Shown: positions 1 to 7,320 of the stretch, one piece after another
Position numbering within the stretch: the stretch's first letter is position 1
How the letters are laid out: every line of letters begins with the position of its first letter
DNA from: a bacterium TMED198
GTDB taxonomy: Bacteria; Fidelibacterota; Marinisomatia; SCGC-AAA003-L08; D37C17
Reading direction: 5' to 3'
Length of the DNA: 18,901 nt
Assembly: GCA_002170735.1 (NCBI GenBank)
Contig: NHIV01000020.1
Coordinates: 1-18,901 of the forward strand
The notes under the pieces: generated by a model
Told to the model about the DNA's origin: nothing
What the model saw: the letters and a program-made list of their open reading frames with translations, nothing else
Database searches by the model: none
Position numbers and translations under genes: made by a program

Positions 1-702
1 GAAAGGCATACTAAATTGCGTGAAATGTATGATTACTTTGAGGATAGAATGTCAGTAGCACCAGCTAGTGGTAAAGCCGCATATCATAATGCTATGGTAG
101 GTGGTTATGTAGAGCACGTGTTGCACGTGACTAAATGCGCTCTTCAAATTAAAGAGCTGTGGGAGTCTAATGGCGCAGAGATTAACTTTACCGATGAGGA
201 ACTTATCTTCGCTGCTATGCATCACGACTTAGGTAAGGTGGGTGACTTAAATCAAGACTATTATATCCCACAAGACTCCGAATGGCATCGTAAGAATAGA
301 GGAGAGATTTACAAACACAATCCGAATCTTCAATACATGTCCGTTACCGACCGAGCTATTTTTCTTTTAAATCACTTCGGTATTTCGATGTCACAATGGG
401 AATACATCGGATTACGTTTAACTGATGGTATGTACGAAGAAGCGAATAAGTCTTACTACCTAACTTACAATCCCGATTGGGCGTTAAAATCCAACATAGC
501 GTACATACTTCATCAAGCAGATATGATGGCGACACACATCGAAGGTGATGAGTGGAAACGAGCAGATGAAGAGTATAATACTCAACTTTCCACAAATATG
601 AAAAAAGCAGTTGATTCAAAAACTAAAACTAAACAACCATCACCGAAGTTAAGTGAAAAATCACAAGACCTCTTTGACGAACTATTTGGAGATAAAGAAT
701 GA
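1..702 (+). CDS. HD-domain phosphohydrolase (5' end outside window)
   Basis: The frame is open to base 1 with no convincing start: an in-frame TTG lies at 16 and the first ATG at 25. I therefore call it truncated at the N-terminus, probably by a few tens of residues. The protein shows the HD signature: a first histidine in the stretch YHNAMVGGYVEH (about 82-117), the metal-binding pair in HHDLGK (His-Asp at 223-228), and a late Asp in HQADMMATHIE (about 511-543). The PASG...YH..M.GGYVEH layout resembles the HD domain of YhaM-like 3'-5' exoribonucleases and related phage HD proteins, so a metal-dependent nucleotide or nucleic-acid phosphohydrolase is likely. The true substrate is unknown. The last ~35 residues are polar, Lys/Ser-rich and probably disordered. 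The stop overlaps the next start (ATGA), so the two genes are probably translationally coupled. Confidence 0.8.
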   Translation, partial: ERHTKLREMYDYFEDRMSVAPASGKAAYHNAMVGGYVEHVLHVTKCALQIKELWESNGAEINFTDEELIFAAMHHDLGKVGDLNQDYYIPQDSEWHRKNRGEIYKHNPNLQYMSVTDRAIFLLNHFGISMSQWEYIGLRLTDGMYEEANKSYYLTYNPDWALKSNIAYILHQADMMATHIEGDEWKRADEEYNTQLSTNMKKAVDSKTKTKQPSPKLSEKSQDLFDELFGDKE

Positions 703-956
703 TTCTGGAAATAATCCTTGTATTATTGGTCCTTTTGTTAGTAACTTCATGTTATATAATATGGAATCTAACAATGAAGTTAGAAACATTAGAAGATTGG
801 ATAGTTAATTTTATGGATGCAGCTGAAAAGATTCAGTTTGATTTAAAACAAATAGACTACAAAGGCTCGTTTGAAGCAGATGATGAAACTGGTGTAATAT
901 TCAATCAGATAAAAGAAATAGTAAATCAATTAAATAAATTCAAAGGAGAAGAATAG
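699..956 (+). CDS. Small single-span membrane protein, unknown function
   Basis: This 85-aa protein begins with a long hydrophobic helix (residues about 3-24, rich in Leu/Ile/Val). A charged, probably helical cytoplasmic part follows, with heptad-like hydrophobic spacing in residues 25-85. There is no clear signal-peptidase site, so it is probably an N-terminally anchored inner-membrane protein. The start overlaps the HD gene stop by 4 nt (ATGA) and a GGAG lies about 10 nt upstream, inside the HD gene. The gp55-like sigma gene starts 2 nt after its stop, so the three genes look like one transcription unit. I do not recognise the family. It could be a membrane tether or an accessory to its neighbours, but that is only inference. 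Confidence 0.65.
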   Translation: MILEIILVLLVLLLVTSCYIIWNLTMKLETLEDWIVNFMDAAEKIQFDLKQIDYKGSFEADDETGVIFNQIKEIVNQLNKFKGEE

Positions 957-958
957 TA

Positions 959-1735
959 ATGCCATCAACAAAAACAGCAGCATCAGGTTCAGTAGTTAAG
1001 AAGGTTCGTAAAAGAAAAAAGAGAAAGAAAAACTATTACTTTCATGAAGGGACTGAAAAAGCAATTATTCGTTACAATAATACCGATAACGCACATCTTA
1101 AAAATAAGATTTATAATGAACATATCAGAGCTGCTTTTGATAAGTTAGCTGAAAATATCATACATACTTTTAAGTTCTATTATTTTGATGTATCTTCAGA
1201 ACAAGTTAAAAATGAGGTGGTATCATTTTTGGTTTTGAATATTCATAAATTCAAAGAGGGTAAAGGTAAAGCATTTTCTTATTTCAGCATAGTTGCAAAA
1301 AACTACCTGATTCTTAATAATAATAAGAATTACAAAATGGGTAAGATACATCAGCAAATGGATGTATTAGACTATAAAAGAAATGTTCAGAATGAAAATG
1401 AGATGGAAAGTAAATCTGAGACCGCTGAATTATTTATAAATGAATTACATAGATTTTGGGATGTAAATCTAACCAATGTATTTCGTAGAGACAAAGACAT
1501 CAGAGTTGCTGATTCTGTACTACATATTTTTCGTATAAAAGAGAATATAGAAAATTTTAATAAGAAAGATCTTTACATTCTTATTCGTGAAATGACAGGT
1601 TCTAACACTCAACACATTACTCGTATTATCAATGTGATGAAAAAATACAACAAAAGGTTACAGTACGAATTTGATATGTATGGTATGGTTGATGTAAACC
1701 ACACTGGTTCTTTAGTTAGAGAAAAAGAAGAGTAA
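959..1735 (+). CDS. 55: Late-transcription RNA polymerase sigma factor, gp55-like
   Basis: This 258-aa protein resembles the T4 gp55 family of late sigma factors, which direct host RNA polymerase to phage late promoters of the TATAAATA type. Residues about 71-123 form a sigma region-2-like core (FKFYYFDV, then NIHKFKEGKGKAFSYFSIVAK, then NYLILNNN). The KGKAFSYF...KNYLI pattern is the most diagnostic part. The N-terminus (residues 14-24) is a very basic Lys/Arg tract. The C-terminal half (about 150-240) is helical and basic and has no clear region-4 helix-turn-helix, as expected of gp55-type proteins, though it is longer than T4 gp55. An AGGAG lies about 9 nt before the ATG. The gene ends at a strong hairpin terminator and lies just before the virion genes it would be expected to switch on. 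Confidence 0.8.
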   Translation: MPSTKTAASGSVVKKVRKRKKRKKNYYFHEGTEKAIIRYNNTDNAHLKNKIYNEHIRAAFDKLAENIIHTFKFYYFDVSSEQVKNEVVSFLVLNIHKFKEGKGKAFSYFSIVAKNYLILNNNKNYKMGKIHQQMDVLDYKRNVQNENEMESKSETAELFINELHRFWDVNLTNVFRRDKDIRVADSVLHIFRIKENIENFNKKDLYILIREMTGSNTQHITRIINVMKKYNKRLQYEFDMYGMVDVNHTGSLVREKEE

Positions 1736-1764
1736 AAAAAGGGGAGTGAAAACTCCCCCTTTTT
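1734..1764. terminator. Bidirectional rho-independent terminator
   Basis: The perfect 7-bp stem GGGGAGT (1741-1747) / ACTCCCC (1752-1758) is capped by a GAAA tetraloop (1748-1751). It is flanked by seven A on the left (1734-1740) and by a C and five T on the right (1760-1764). It therefore reads as a hairpin plus U-tract on both strands. It sits between the convergent sigma gene, whose stop codon overlaps the A-run, and the minus-strand membrane gene ending at 1774, and should stop transcription from both sides. Confidence 0.9.
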
Positions 1765-1773
1765 GTTTTAGAA

Positions 1774-1995
1774 CTACTTACGAAACAAACCCACCAACAC
1801 CAACAATGCGACGAGTCCAGCGAAACCAGATTCGCCGAATGTGTTTATGATAGATGTCAGGTTACCAATAACATTGACGCCAAAGACACCACTTCCAAAA
1901 ATTACTTCAGATATAGCACCTATAGCAACAAAAGATATCATAAGATGAGCTAAATCATCTATGTATCCTTTTACCATTGTTATTATTTCCTTCAT
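1774..1995 (-). CDS. Small two-span membrane protein, unknown; holin-like in general form only
   Basis: This 73-aa protein is the only gene on the minus strand. It has two hydrophobic segments, residues about 15-34 and about 57-71, joined by a Gly/Asn-rich amphipathic stretch (VFGVNVIGNLTSIINTFGESG), and ends in a short basic tail (FRK). A GGAG lies 8-9 nt upstream of the ATG on the minus strand. Upstream, at 2088-2081, is a TATAAATA element on the minus strand, and downstream is the shared terminator. It therefore appears to be a one-gene transcription unit. Size and topology fit a holin or another small phage membrane protein, but no lysin gene lies beside it and I do not recognise the family, so function is unassigned. 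Confidence 0.7.
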   Translation of the reverse strand: MKEIITMVKGYIDDLAHLMISFVAIGAISEVIFGSGVFGVNVIGNLTSIINTFGESGFAGLVALLVLVGLFRK

Positions 1996-2080
1996 GTTTA
2001 TTCTCCATTAGTTAACAAAAAAGGGAATCTCACCCTATATATAACTATCATATATATAGACTAAAAGTTTAAAACCTAAA

Positions 2081-2088
2081 TATTTATA
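2081..2088 (-). promoter_or_regulatory. Putative T4-type late promoter for the minus-strand membrane gene
   Basis: Read on the minus strand this is TATAAATA, identical to the core of the T4 late promoter consensus recognised by gp55-type sigma factors. It lies about 85 nt upstream of the start at 1995. The surrounding TAAATATTTA is palindromic, so the same site may serve both directions. Confidence 0.45.
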
Positions 2089-2096
2089 TATAACTA
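2081..2096 (+). promoter_or_regulatory. Putative late promoter of the virion operon (TATTTATATATA)
   Basis: TATTTATA followed by TATAACTA ends about 33 nt before the ATG at 2130. A near-identical block (TATTTATATATGAT) lies at the same distance from the start at 15008, and a third TATTTATA lies before 4472. The repeated position in non-coding gaps argues for a phage promoter element. The strand orientation relative to the T4 consensus is the reverse of what would be expected, so this is tentative. Confidence 0.4.
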
Positions 2097-2129
2097 CAAA
2101 TCTATCAATTATTACCTATGGAGTAAAAA

Positions 2130-2519
2130 ATGGCTATCGATTATGAAATATTTGAAGGTAAATCTTTATCTGATTTGTTTAAAGATATATATGATAATTC
2201 AAATAGAAATAAAGAACAGTTAGAAGTTCTTATGAAAGAAGTTGTTGGTTTTATAAAGGATGGCGATACTGCTGTTCAAATAATTCCTATGTTGAAAGAG
2301 TATTTAGAAATCAATGTAAAGAATGATGACCAATTAGTTAAAATGGCAGCTGTCGTACAACGTATCATAGCAGCTGAAAGTAAAGGTGGATCTGAAGATG
2401 AATTTGGTTTATCTGAAAAAGAAAAAGAGCAACTTATGGGAGCATTGGAGGATGCTGCCTCTGATTTACAGAGCAGAGCAGATGAAATAGATGATGACAT
2501 TAAAACAGTAAACAACTAA
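2130..2519 (+). CDS. Hypothetical protein at head of the virion operon
   Basis: This 129-aa acidic protein appears mostly helical: an N-terminal segment (GKSLSDLFKDIYDNSNRNKEQLEVLMKEV), a middle helix around residues 45-85, a glycine/acidic linker (GGSEDEFG), and a C-terminal acidic helix. No catalytic motif or membrane segment is visible. A GGAG lies about 9 nt before the ATG. Its stop overlaps the start of the gp5-like gene by 1 nt, so the two are coupled. By position it could be a baseplate or hub assembly factor, since T4 carries gene 53 just upstream of gene 5. I see no sequence support for equating it with gp53. Confidence 0.7.
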   Translation: MAIDYEIFEGKSLSDLFKDIYDNSNRNKEQLEVLMKEVVGFIKDGDTAVQIIPMLKEYLEINVKNDDQLVKMAAVVQRIIAAESKGGSEDEFGLSEKEKEQLMGALEDAASDLQSRADEIDDDIKTVNN

Positions 2520-3667
2520 TGGCATATTTTTCACCAAAAAAACCAATAGTTAGAGACCCAAATAAGTTAGGCGTCGTGGATGGAAGTCAAGTGTATGATA
2601 TGATACAAGAAGCAACTGACCACTACAGAGAATTTCACTCAACCGAGCCAGCAATTGTAAACAGAGTTTATATGAAATCTACTGATTTACCTAAGAAAAA
2701 ATTACTAAATTATGAGATACCTGATTGGAAAGTCTATGGAACTATTGATGCCACATTTATATACAGTTCAGAGCCGCTTCCAAATTATATAAAGCCATTA
2801 ACACATAATATAATTACATATCCATTAAAGGGAGAGGTTGTAAACATAACAAAATATGGTGGGGAGTATTACTATACTGTACCTCTAAATTTGAATCAAA
2901 AAGTAAATATGAACAGACCACCATCGGAAAGGGGAGACGGTACAGTTGTTCCACAACACACAAAATTTAACAGAAGAGTTTGGTCGTGGCATGGTGATAC
3001 TGTAGTACAAGGGAGATTTGGAAACTCTGTAAAGTTGGGTAGTGATAGTTTATATCAGACTCCTACTATAAAAATAGTGAATGGGCAAAATCAAAAAACT
3101 GAAACATTACAATACAAAAATGTAGAATCAGATTACCCTCACATTGAAGATATAAATTCTGATGGTTCTTCTATATATATGACTGCAGGAATTGATGAGG
3201 TGAAATTGATACCGGCAGCTGTAAGTAATAACTTACCCACTTCTCTGTATGGAAATCAAATTATTTTGAATTCCGATAGATTAATTTTTAATGCTAAAGG
3301 AAAGGTAAATAAAGAGGGTGTTAGTTTAACTGGTACAATCCATATGCTAGCAGCTGACGATTTTATTTTATCTGCCGGTGATCAATTTGTGCTTGAGGCT
3401 GAAAAAATATATTTGGGTTCTGATGCTGATCCTGCTAGATGTGCTGATATAGTGAGGAATCCATTGGTTAAATATGATGAGTTAAAGTCAGTATTGGGGG
3501 ATATGGTTAGTGTGCTAGAAGGGCTTGCAGCAATAGTAGATAGTGCTACTCAAAATGAGGATGGTGAGTCAACTGCTAATTTAAGCCCCATCAACAGTGC
3601 TATTAGTAGTATAAAAGAAGATTTACCAACTATTGCGAGTGGCGTTGTTTTTACGAATTACAAATAG
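2519..3667 (+). CDS. 5: Baseplate hub protein, gp5-like (no lysozyme domain)
   Basis: This 382-aa protein contains the motif WSWHGDTVVQGRFGNSVKLGS at residues 155-175, typical of the OB-fold region of gp5/VgrG-type hub and spike proteins in T4-like phages. The region before it (about 70-125) looks like the beta-rich OB-fold. Residues about 243-300 contain regular short beta repeats (QIILNSDRLIFNAKG, ADDFILSAGDQFVLEAEKIYLGS), consistent with a spike or beta-helix section. No lysozyme-like catalytic region is apparent, unlike T4 gp5. The C-terminal ~80 residues are helical and polar. The protein should form the central tail-tip hub. It starts by 1-nt overlap with the upstream gene and lacks a clear ribosome binding site, so coupled translation is likely. 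Confidence 0.75.
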   Translation: MAYFSPKKPIVRDPNKLGVVDGSQVYDMIQEATDHYREFHSTEPAIVNRVYMKSTDLPKKKLLNYEIPDWKVYGTIDATFIYSSEPLPNYIKPLTHNIITYPLKGEVVNITKYGGEYYYTVPLNLNQKVNMNRPPSERGDGTVVPQHTKFNRRVWSWHGDTVVQGRFGNSVKLGSDSLYQTPTIKIVNGQNQKTETLQYKNVESDYPHIEDINSDGSSIYMTAGIDEVKLIPAAVSNNLPTSLYGNQIILNSDRLIFNAKGKVNKEGVSLTGTIHMLAADDFILSAGDQFVLEAEKIYLGSDADPARCADIVRNPLVKYDELKSVLGDMVSVLEGLAAIVDSATQNEDGESTANLSPINSAISSIKEDLPTIASGVVFTNYK

Positions 3668-3676
3668 GAGTGAATT

Positions 3677-4420
3677 ATGGGTTTAGAAGATAAGTTATTA
3701 AACATACCTGATTCAGTTTTTCAAGGTCCTCTTGAACAATACAAAAAAGACTATAAAGATATACAAAATCAAATTCGTACAGGACAATCTTCAGCGGAAG
3801 GTAAATTGCAAAAATCAATAGAAAAGTTACAGAAGATACAGAAAAAATACGAAGATACAATGAAACCAATCGTATCAGCTGGTAAGTCATACAATAAAAT
3901 AAAAAACAGTGCTATACAAATAGCTGATGCTTTGGAAAAAGCAAATGCAATTAGTGGTCTTAGTGCTATAGTACCACCTGCTCCAGGTGCTACTGCTATT
4001 CCTAATAAAGTCATAGAGTTTGCACAAAAAGCCGTATCAAAGCTTGCTTCAAAAGCATCTGCCAGAATATTTGCTATAATATCATTTGTGATAGGAATAG
4101 AAAAATTCTTTACAGCACAATTAGAAAAACTTGGTACTGATGTTAAAAAGTTAGAAGCACAACAGGAAAAGTGGAATGAAAGAGTTAGAGCCAGAAATAG
4201 AAAAATAATCGCAGCTGCTGATGCAAAATATCCAGATATTCAAATGTTAGATGATGTAGAAGTAGAGGAATTGGACTTTGAATTTGAGGATTATGATTTT
4301 ATACCACCACCTACTGATACATCAGAGGAAAGTGATGAAGAACAAACAACTGAAACATCAGAAAATGCTGACTCTGATTCTGACGATGGTTCAACAGAAT
4401 CTACAGGTGGTGGCTATTAA
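3677..4420 (+). CDS. Hypothetical coiled-coil protein with acidic tail
   Basis: I do not recognise this 247-aa protein. Residues about 18-65 are strongly charged and helical (many Lys/Gln/Glu with heptad spacing), likely a coiled coil. Residues about 70-125 are Ala-rich with a Pro-rich turn (PPAPGATAIP). Residues about 124-147 contain a hydrophobic helix (ASARIFAIISFVIGIEKFF) that could be membrane-active or a buried core helix. Another charged helix spans about 148-182. The last ~55 residues are very acidic and rich in Ser/Thr/Asp/Glu, ending GGGY. AGGAG lies 9 nt upstream of the ATG. Placement between gp5-like and gp25 suggests a virion or tail assembly part, possibly tape-measure-like or hub-associated. 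This is inference from position only. Confidence 0.7.
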   Translation: MGLEDKLLNIPDSVFQGPLEQYKKDYKDIQNQIRTGQSSAEGKLQKSIEKLQKIQKKYEDTMKPIVSAGKSYNKIKNSAIQIADALEKANAISGLSAIVPPAPGATAIPNKVIEFAQKAVSKLASKASARIFAIISFVIGIEKFFTAQLEKLGTDVKKLEAQQEKWNERVRARNRKIIAAADAKYPDIQMLDDVEVEELDFEFEDYDFIPPPTDTSEESDEEQTTETSENADSDSDDGSTESTGGGY

Positions 4421-4445
4421 TATTCACTATAATTTGTTAAAATAA

Positions 4446-4453
4446 TATTTATA
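4446..4453 (+). promoter_or_regulatory. Possible internal late promoter element TATTTATA
   Basis: TATTTATA lies in the 51-bp gap between 4420 and 4472, followed by AATAAAACAGGAG. It matches the element seen at 2081 and 14961. It is only 18 nt from the ATG, so a transcript starting there would have a very short leader that still includes the AGGAG site. Confidence 0.3.
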
Positions 4454-4471
4454 ATAAAACAGGAGTCAATT

Positions 4472-4945
4472 ATGGCTAAAACAAAAACACTTGTCAATTT
4501 AATTAAAGAAATGGTAAGACAAGAAGTAAAAAAAGAAGTTAGAGAGATATTTATTAGGGAAGGAGTTAAAGCTGTAACTCAAAACAAAAACATTGTTCCT
4601 GAAGTACTAGCCAAACCCTCTCCTAAAAAAACTAAACCTAAAGAAGTAAGTTATACCAAAGACCCTACACTAAATAAGATACTTAATGAAACAGCAAATA
4701 CTGGTGAATTTGATGAGTATCCAACAATGGGTGGTGGAACATTTGATACTTCAAAAATGACTGAAGCTATGGGTTATGGAAATGTGTTAGGTGATTCTGA
4801 AAGTAGGAGAAAAGCTTCAGCAATTCAAACTGCTCAATCAGTTGGTGTAGATCCTAACAATCCAGCAGTGCAAGATGTAATGAGTAATTTAACAAGAGAT
4901 TATAGAGATGTAATGAAAGCAGTAGAAAAGAAAAAGGGTAGGTAA
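4472..4945 (+). CDS. Hypothetical protein upstream of gp25
   Basis: This 157-aa protein is basic at its N-terminus. Residues 5-30 form a charged amphipathic helix (LIKEMVRQEVKKEVREIF), followed by a Lys/Pro-rich linker (about 45-62), a Gly-rich acidic stretch (FDEYPTMGGGTFDTSKM), and a C-terminal helical segment ending in KKKGR. No enzymatic motif or membrane segment is visible. A good AGGAG precedes the ATG. The stop overlaps the gp25 start by 1 nt. Position inside the baseplate cluster suggests a small structural or assembly protein. I do not recognise it and make no functional claim. Confidence 0.7.
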   Translation: MAKTKTLVNLIKEMVRQEVKKEVREIFIREGVKAVTQNKNIVPEVLAKPSPKKTKPKEVSYTKDPTLNKILNETANTGEFDEYPTMGGGTFDTSKMTEAMGYGNVLGDSESRRKASAIQTAQSVGVDPNNPAVQDVMSNLTRDYRDVMKAVEKKKGR

Positions 4946-5364
4946 TGTCGCAAGTAGAAAATGATTTAAATCCAGATGTAACTATTGGTTTATCACTACC
5001 ACTAACACACGACAGTTCTTTTGGGTTTTTCAAAACAACTCAAACTTTACTCGAGCAAGCAAAGCACAATATTAGAAATCTTCTTCTTACAAGAAGAGGA
5101 GAGAGAGTTGGCAATCCCAATTTTGGTTCTGATTTACATTTGTTACTTTTTGAACAAGAATCTTCAGATTTAGGTGATAGGGTTGAAGAAATGGTAAGAG
5201 AAACAATTAACTCTCAGTTGCCATATGTAATAGTTAATAGTGTAGAATCATCTGCTTCGGGAACAGATAAAAATATTCATTTAGTAAATTTGAGATTTTC
5301 AATCGATACTGACCAAACTCAACAAGAAGAGCTATCAATAGATGTTCAGTCAGATGGGTATTAA
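4945..5364 (+). CDS. 25: Baseplate wedge protein gp25-like
   Basis: This 139-aa protein has the size and motif order of the GPW/gp25 family, a conserved core of contractile tails and type VI secretion baseplates. The diagnostic segment is RRGERVGNPNFGSDLHLLLFEQ starting at residue 50, preceded by a helix (QTLLEQAKHNIRNLLLT) and followed by a helix (LGDRVEEMVRETINSQLPYV) and two beta strands. The protein should bind gp6 and help nucleate the sheath at the baseplate. It starts by 1-nt overlap with the upstream stop (TAATG). The gp6-like gene follows 12 nt after its stop, the same order as in T4. Confidence 0.9.
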   Translation: MSQVENDLNPDVTIGLSLPLTHDSSFGFFKTTQTLLEQAKHNIRNLLLTRRGERVGNPNFGSDLHLLLFEQESSDLGDRVEEMVRETINSQLPYVIVNSVESSASGTDKNIHLVNLRFSIDTDQTQQEELSIDVQSDGY

Positions 5365-5376
5365 TAGGAGATTAAG

Positions 5377-7320
5377 ATGCCTTATTCAGCACCAAAAAAA
5401 TCAATAAAAGAAGTAAGATATTTAAATAAAGATTTTGAAGGATTCAAAAATAATTTAATAGAATTTTCAAAAGTTTACTTTCCAAATACATACAATGATT
5501 TCAATGAAGCATCACCTGCTATGATTTTTATAGAGATGGCTTCTTATGTAGGTGATGTACTTTCTTACTATATAGATAACCAATTTAAAGAAAGTTTGTT
5601 AGCTTTTGCTGAAGAGAAAAAAACAGTTTACAATATGGCACAATCTTTTGGGTACAAACCAAAATTATCATCACCATCTACTGTTAATTTAGATGTATTT
5701 CAAACTGTTCCAGCAACATCTACAGGAACAGGTGGGAGTTATACCACTAAACCAGATTTAAGTTACGCTATGATTTTGAAACAAGGAATGATAGTTTCTT
5801 CTACCAATGGAATAAAATTTACATCACAAGAAGATTGTAGTTTTAAGTTTTCAAGTTCTTTCGATCCAATGGATATAAGTATATATGAAAGTAGTAATAA
5901 TGTTCCAGTAACATATTTACTAAAAAAACAAGTAAAAGTATCCAGTGGTGAAACTAACACAGAGTACATAACATTTGGTGCTGCAGAAAAATATAGTAGA
6001 GTTGCTTTAGGTAATGAAAACATCACAGAAATAATTTCGGTAACAGACAGTGATGGTAACAATTGGTACGAAGTTCCTTTCTTAGCACAAGATACAGTAT
6101 TTACAGATGTAGAAAATAAAGCAGCTAATGATGATGAATTATTTACATACTCTGACCAAGCTCCTTATCTACTGAAACTTTTGAAAACATCAAGAAGATT
6201 TACAACTTTTATAAGACAAGACGGAAAGACAGAGTTAAGGTTTGGAGCTGGAACATCGGATAGTCCTGATGAAGAGATTATACCTAATCCTGATAATGTA
6301 GGTTCAGCTCTTGCTGGTGGAGTTACAAAACTTGGTGAAGCATTTGACCCTTCAAATTTTTTGAAAACTAATGCATATGGTACAGCACCATCAAATACTA
6401 CTTTGACTGTTACTTATAAGTATGGTGGTGGCATTAGTCACAATACTCCGTCAAGTACAGTAAGAAGTATTGATAGTGTTAACATAACTCTTGATGAGTC
6501 TACACTATCTTCTAACTTAGTTGCCACCACTAAAGCTTCAGTAGCAATTAACAATACTATTCCAGCAACAGGAGGAAGGGATGCTGAAAGTGTTTTGGAA
6601 GTAAGACAGAATGCTTTAGCGTACTTTCAGTCTCAAGGTAGAGCGGTAACTAAGGAAGATTATATAGCTAGAGTTTATGCTTTACCTGCAAGATATGGTA
6701 ATATTGCAAAAGCTTACATTGTACAAGATGTTCAACTTGATAACACCAATGTTGAAAATACAGGAAACATAAATCCATTTGCTTTAAATTTATATGTGTT
6801 AGGTTATAATTCAAGTAAGCAATTAACTAATTTAAATGATGGTGTTAAAACTAACATTCAAACTTACTTATCACAGTTCAGAATGATTACGGATGCTATA
6901 AATATAAAAAATGCATTTGTTATCAACATCGGAGTACAGTTCAATATTCTTACTAAAGTTGGATATAATAAACAAGAAGTAGTTCTAAGAGCAATACAGA
7001 AGATAAGAGAGTTTTTTCAAATAGACAAATGGCAGATAGGCCAACCAATTATTTTAGCAGATTTATCTTATCAAATATCCTTAACGGAAGGCGTGTCTGC
7101 TGTAGTTCCGCCTACTGAGGATAATCCCAATGGTTTGCCAGTAATAGTTACAAACAAATTTTCGGCTGCTAATGGTTATTCAGGTAATGTGTATGATATA
7201 ACAACTGCGACAAAAGATGGTGTAATTTATCCGTCTATGGACCCAAGTTGTTTTGAACTTAAATTTCCAGCTACTGATATAGAAGGTAGAGTGGTTGGAG
7301 ATGCCGCAGGAGGTAACTAA
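5377..7320 (+). CDS. 6: Baseplate wedge protein gp6-like (Baseplate_J family)
   Basis: This 647-aa protein, close in length to T4 gp6, is the main wedge subunit that dimerises around the baseplate ring. The N-terminal segment at residues 44-75 (EASPAMIFIEMASYVGDVLSYYIDNQFKESLL) is typical of gp6 and gpJ proteins. A second conserved block at about 399-450 reads GGRDAESVLEVRQNALAYF, then RAVTKEDYIARVYALPARYGNI, the Baseplate_J core. The remainder, including QVQFNIL-type strands and YNKQEVVLRAIQKIREFF (about 530-550), completes the C-terminal dimerisation part. GGAG lies 9 nt before the ATG, and a GGAGGTAAC sequence at its 3' end serves the overlapping next gene. Confidence 0.9.
   Translation: MPYSAPKKSIKEVRYLNKDFEGFKNNLIEFSKVYFPNTYNDFNEASPAMIFIEMASYVGDVLSYYIDNQFKESLLAFAEEKKTVYNMAQSFGYKPKLSSPSTVNLDVFQTVPATSTGTGGSYTTKPDLSYAMILKQGMIVSSTNGIKFTSQEDCSFKFSSSFDPMDISIYESSNNVPVTYLLKKQVKVSSGETNTEYITFGAAEKYSRVALGNENITEIISVTDSDGNNWYEVPFLAQDTVFTDVENKAANDDELFTYSDQAPYLLKLLKTSRRFTTFIRQDGKTELRFGAGTSDSPDEEIIPNPDNVGSALAGGVTKLGEAFDPSNFLKTNAYGTAPSNTTLTVTYKYGGGISHNTPSSTVRSIDSVNITLDESTLSSNLVATTKASVAINNTIPATGGRDAESVLEVRQNALAYFQSQGRAVTKEDYIARVYALPARYGNIAKAYIVQDVQLDNTNVENTGNINPFALNLYVLGYNSSKQLTNLNDGVKTNIQTYLSQFRMITDAINIKNAFVINIGVQFNILTKVGYNKQEVVLRAIQKIREFFQIDKWQIGQPIILADLSYQISLTEGVSAVVPPTEDNPNGLPVIVTNKFSAANGYSGNVYDITTATKDGVIYPSMDPSCFELKFPATDIEGRVVGDAAGGN

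Larger units (their letters stand above)
1996..2129. promoter_or_regulatory. Divergent promoter region with TATATATA repeats
   Basis: This 134-bp gap separates the leftward membrane gene from the rightward virion operon and is extremely AT-rich. The 12-mer TATATATAACTA occurs twice, at 2036-2047 and 2085-2096. A near copy, TATATATAGACTA, lies at 2051-2063. The second copy is fused to TATTTATA (2081-2088), which reads TATAAATA on the minus strand. No coding potential is seen. A ribosome binding site GGAG precedes the ATG at 2130. Confidence 0.6.

Noticed and set aside
16..18. TTG as the start of the HD gene
   Set aside because: The frame remains open to base 1 and the protein begins in the middle of a conserved helix before PASG, so the real start is most likely upstream of the window.
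2022..2036. Minus-strand AGGG/CCCT hairpin followed by six T in the leader of the membrane gene, possible attenuator
   Set aside because: The stem is only 4 bp with a 7-nt loop, too weak to call a terminator or attenuator without data.
6897..6904. TATAAATA on the + strand inside the gp6 gene
   Set aside because: It is within coding sequence and a few such 8-mers are expected by chance in DNA this AT-rich.
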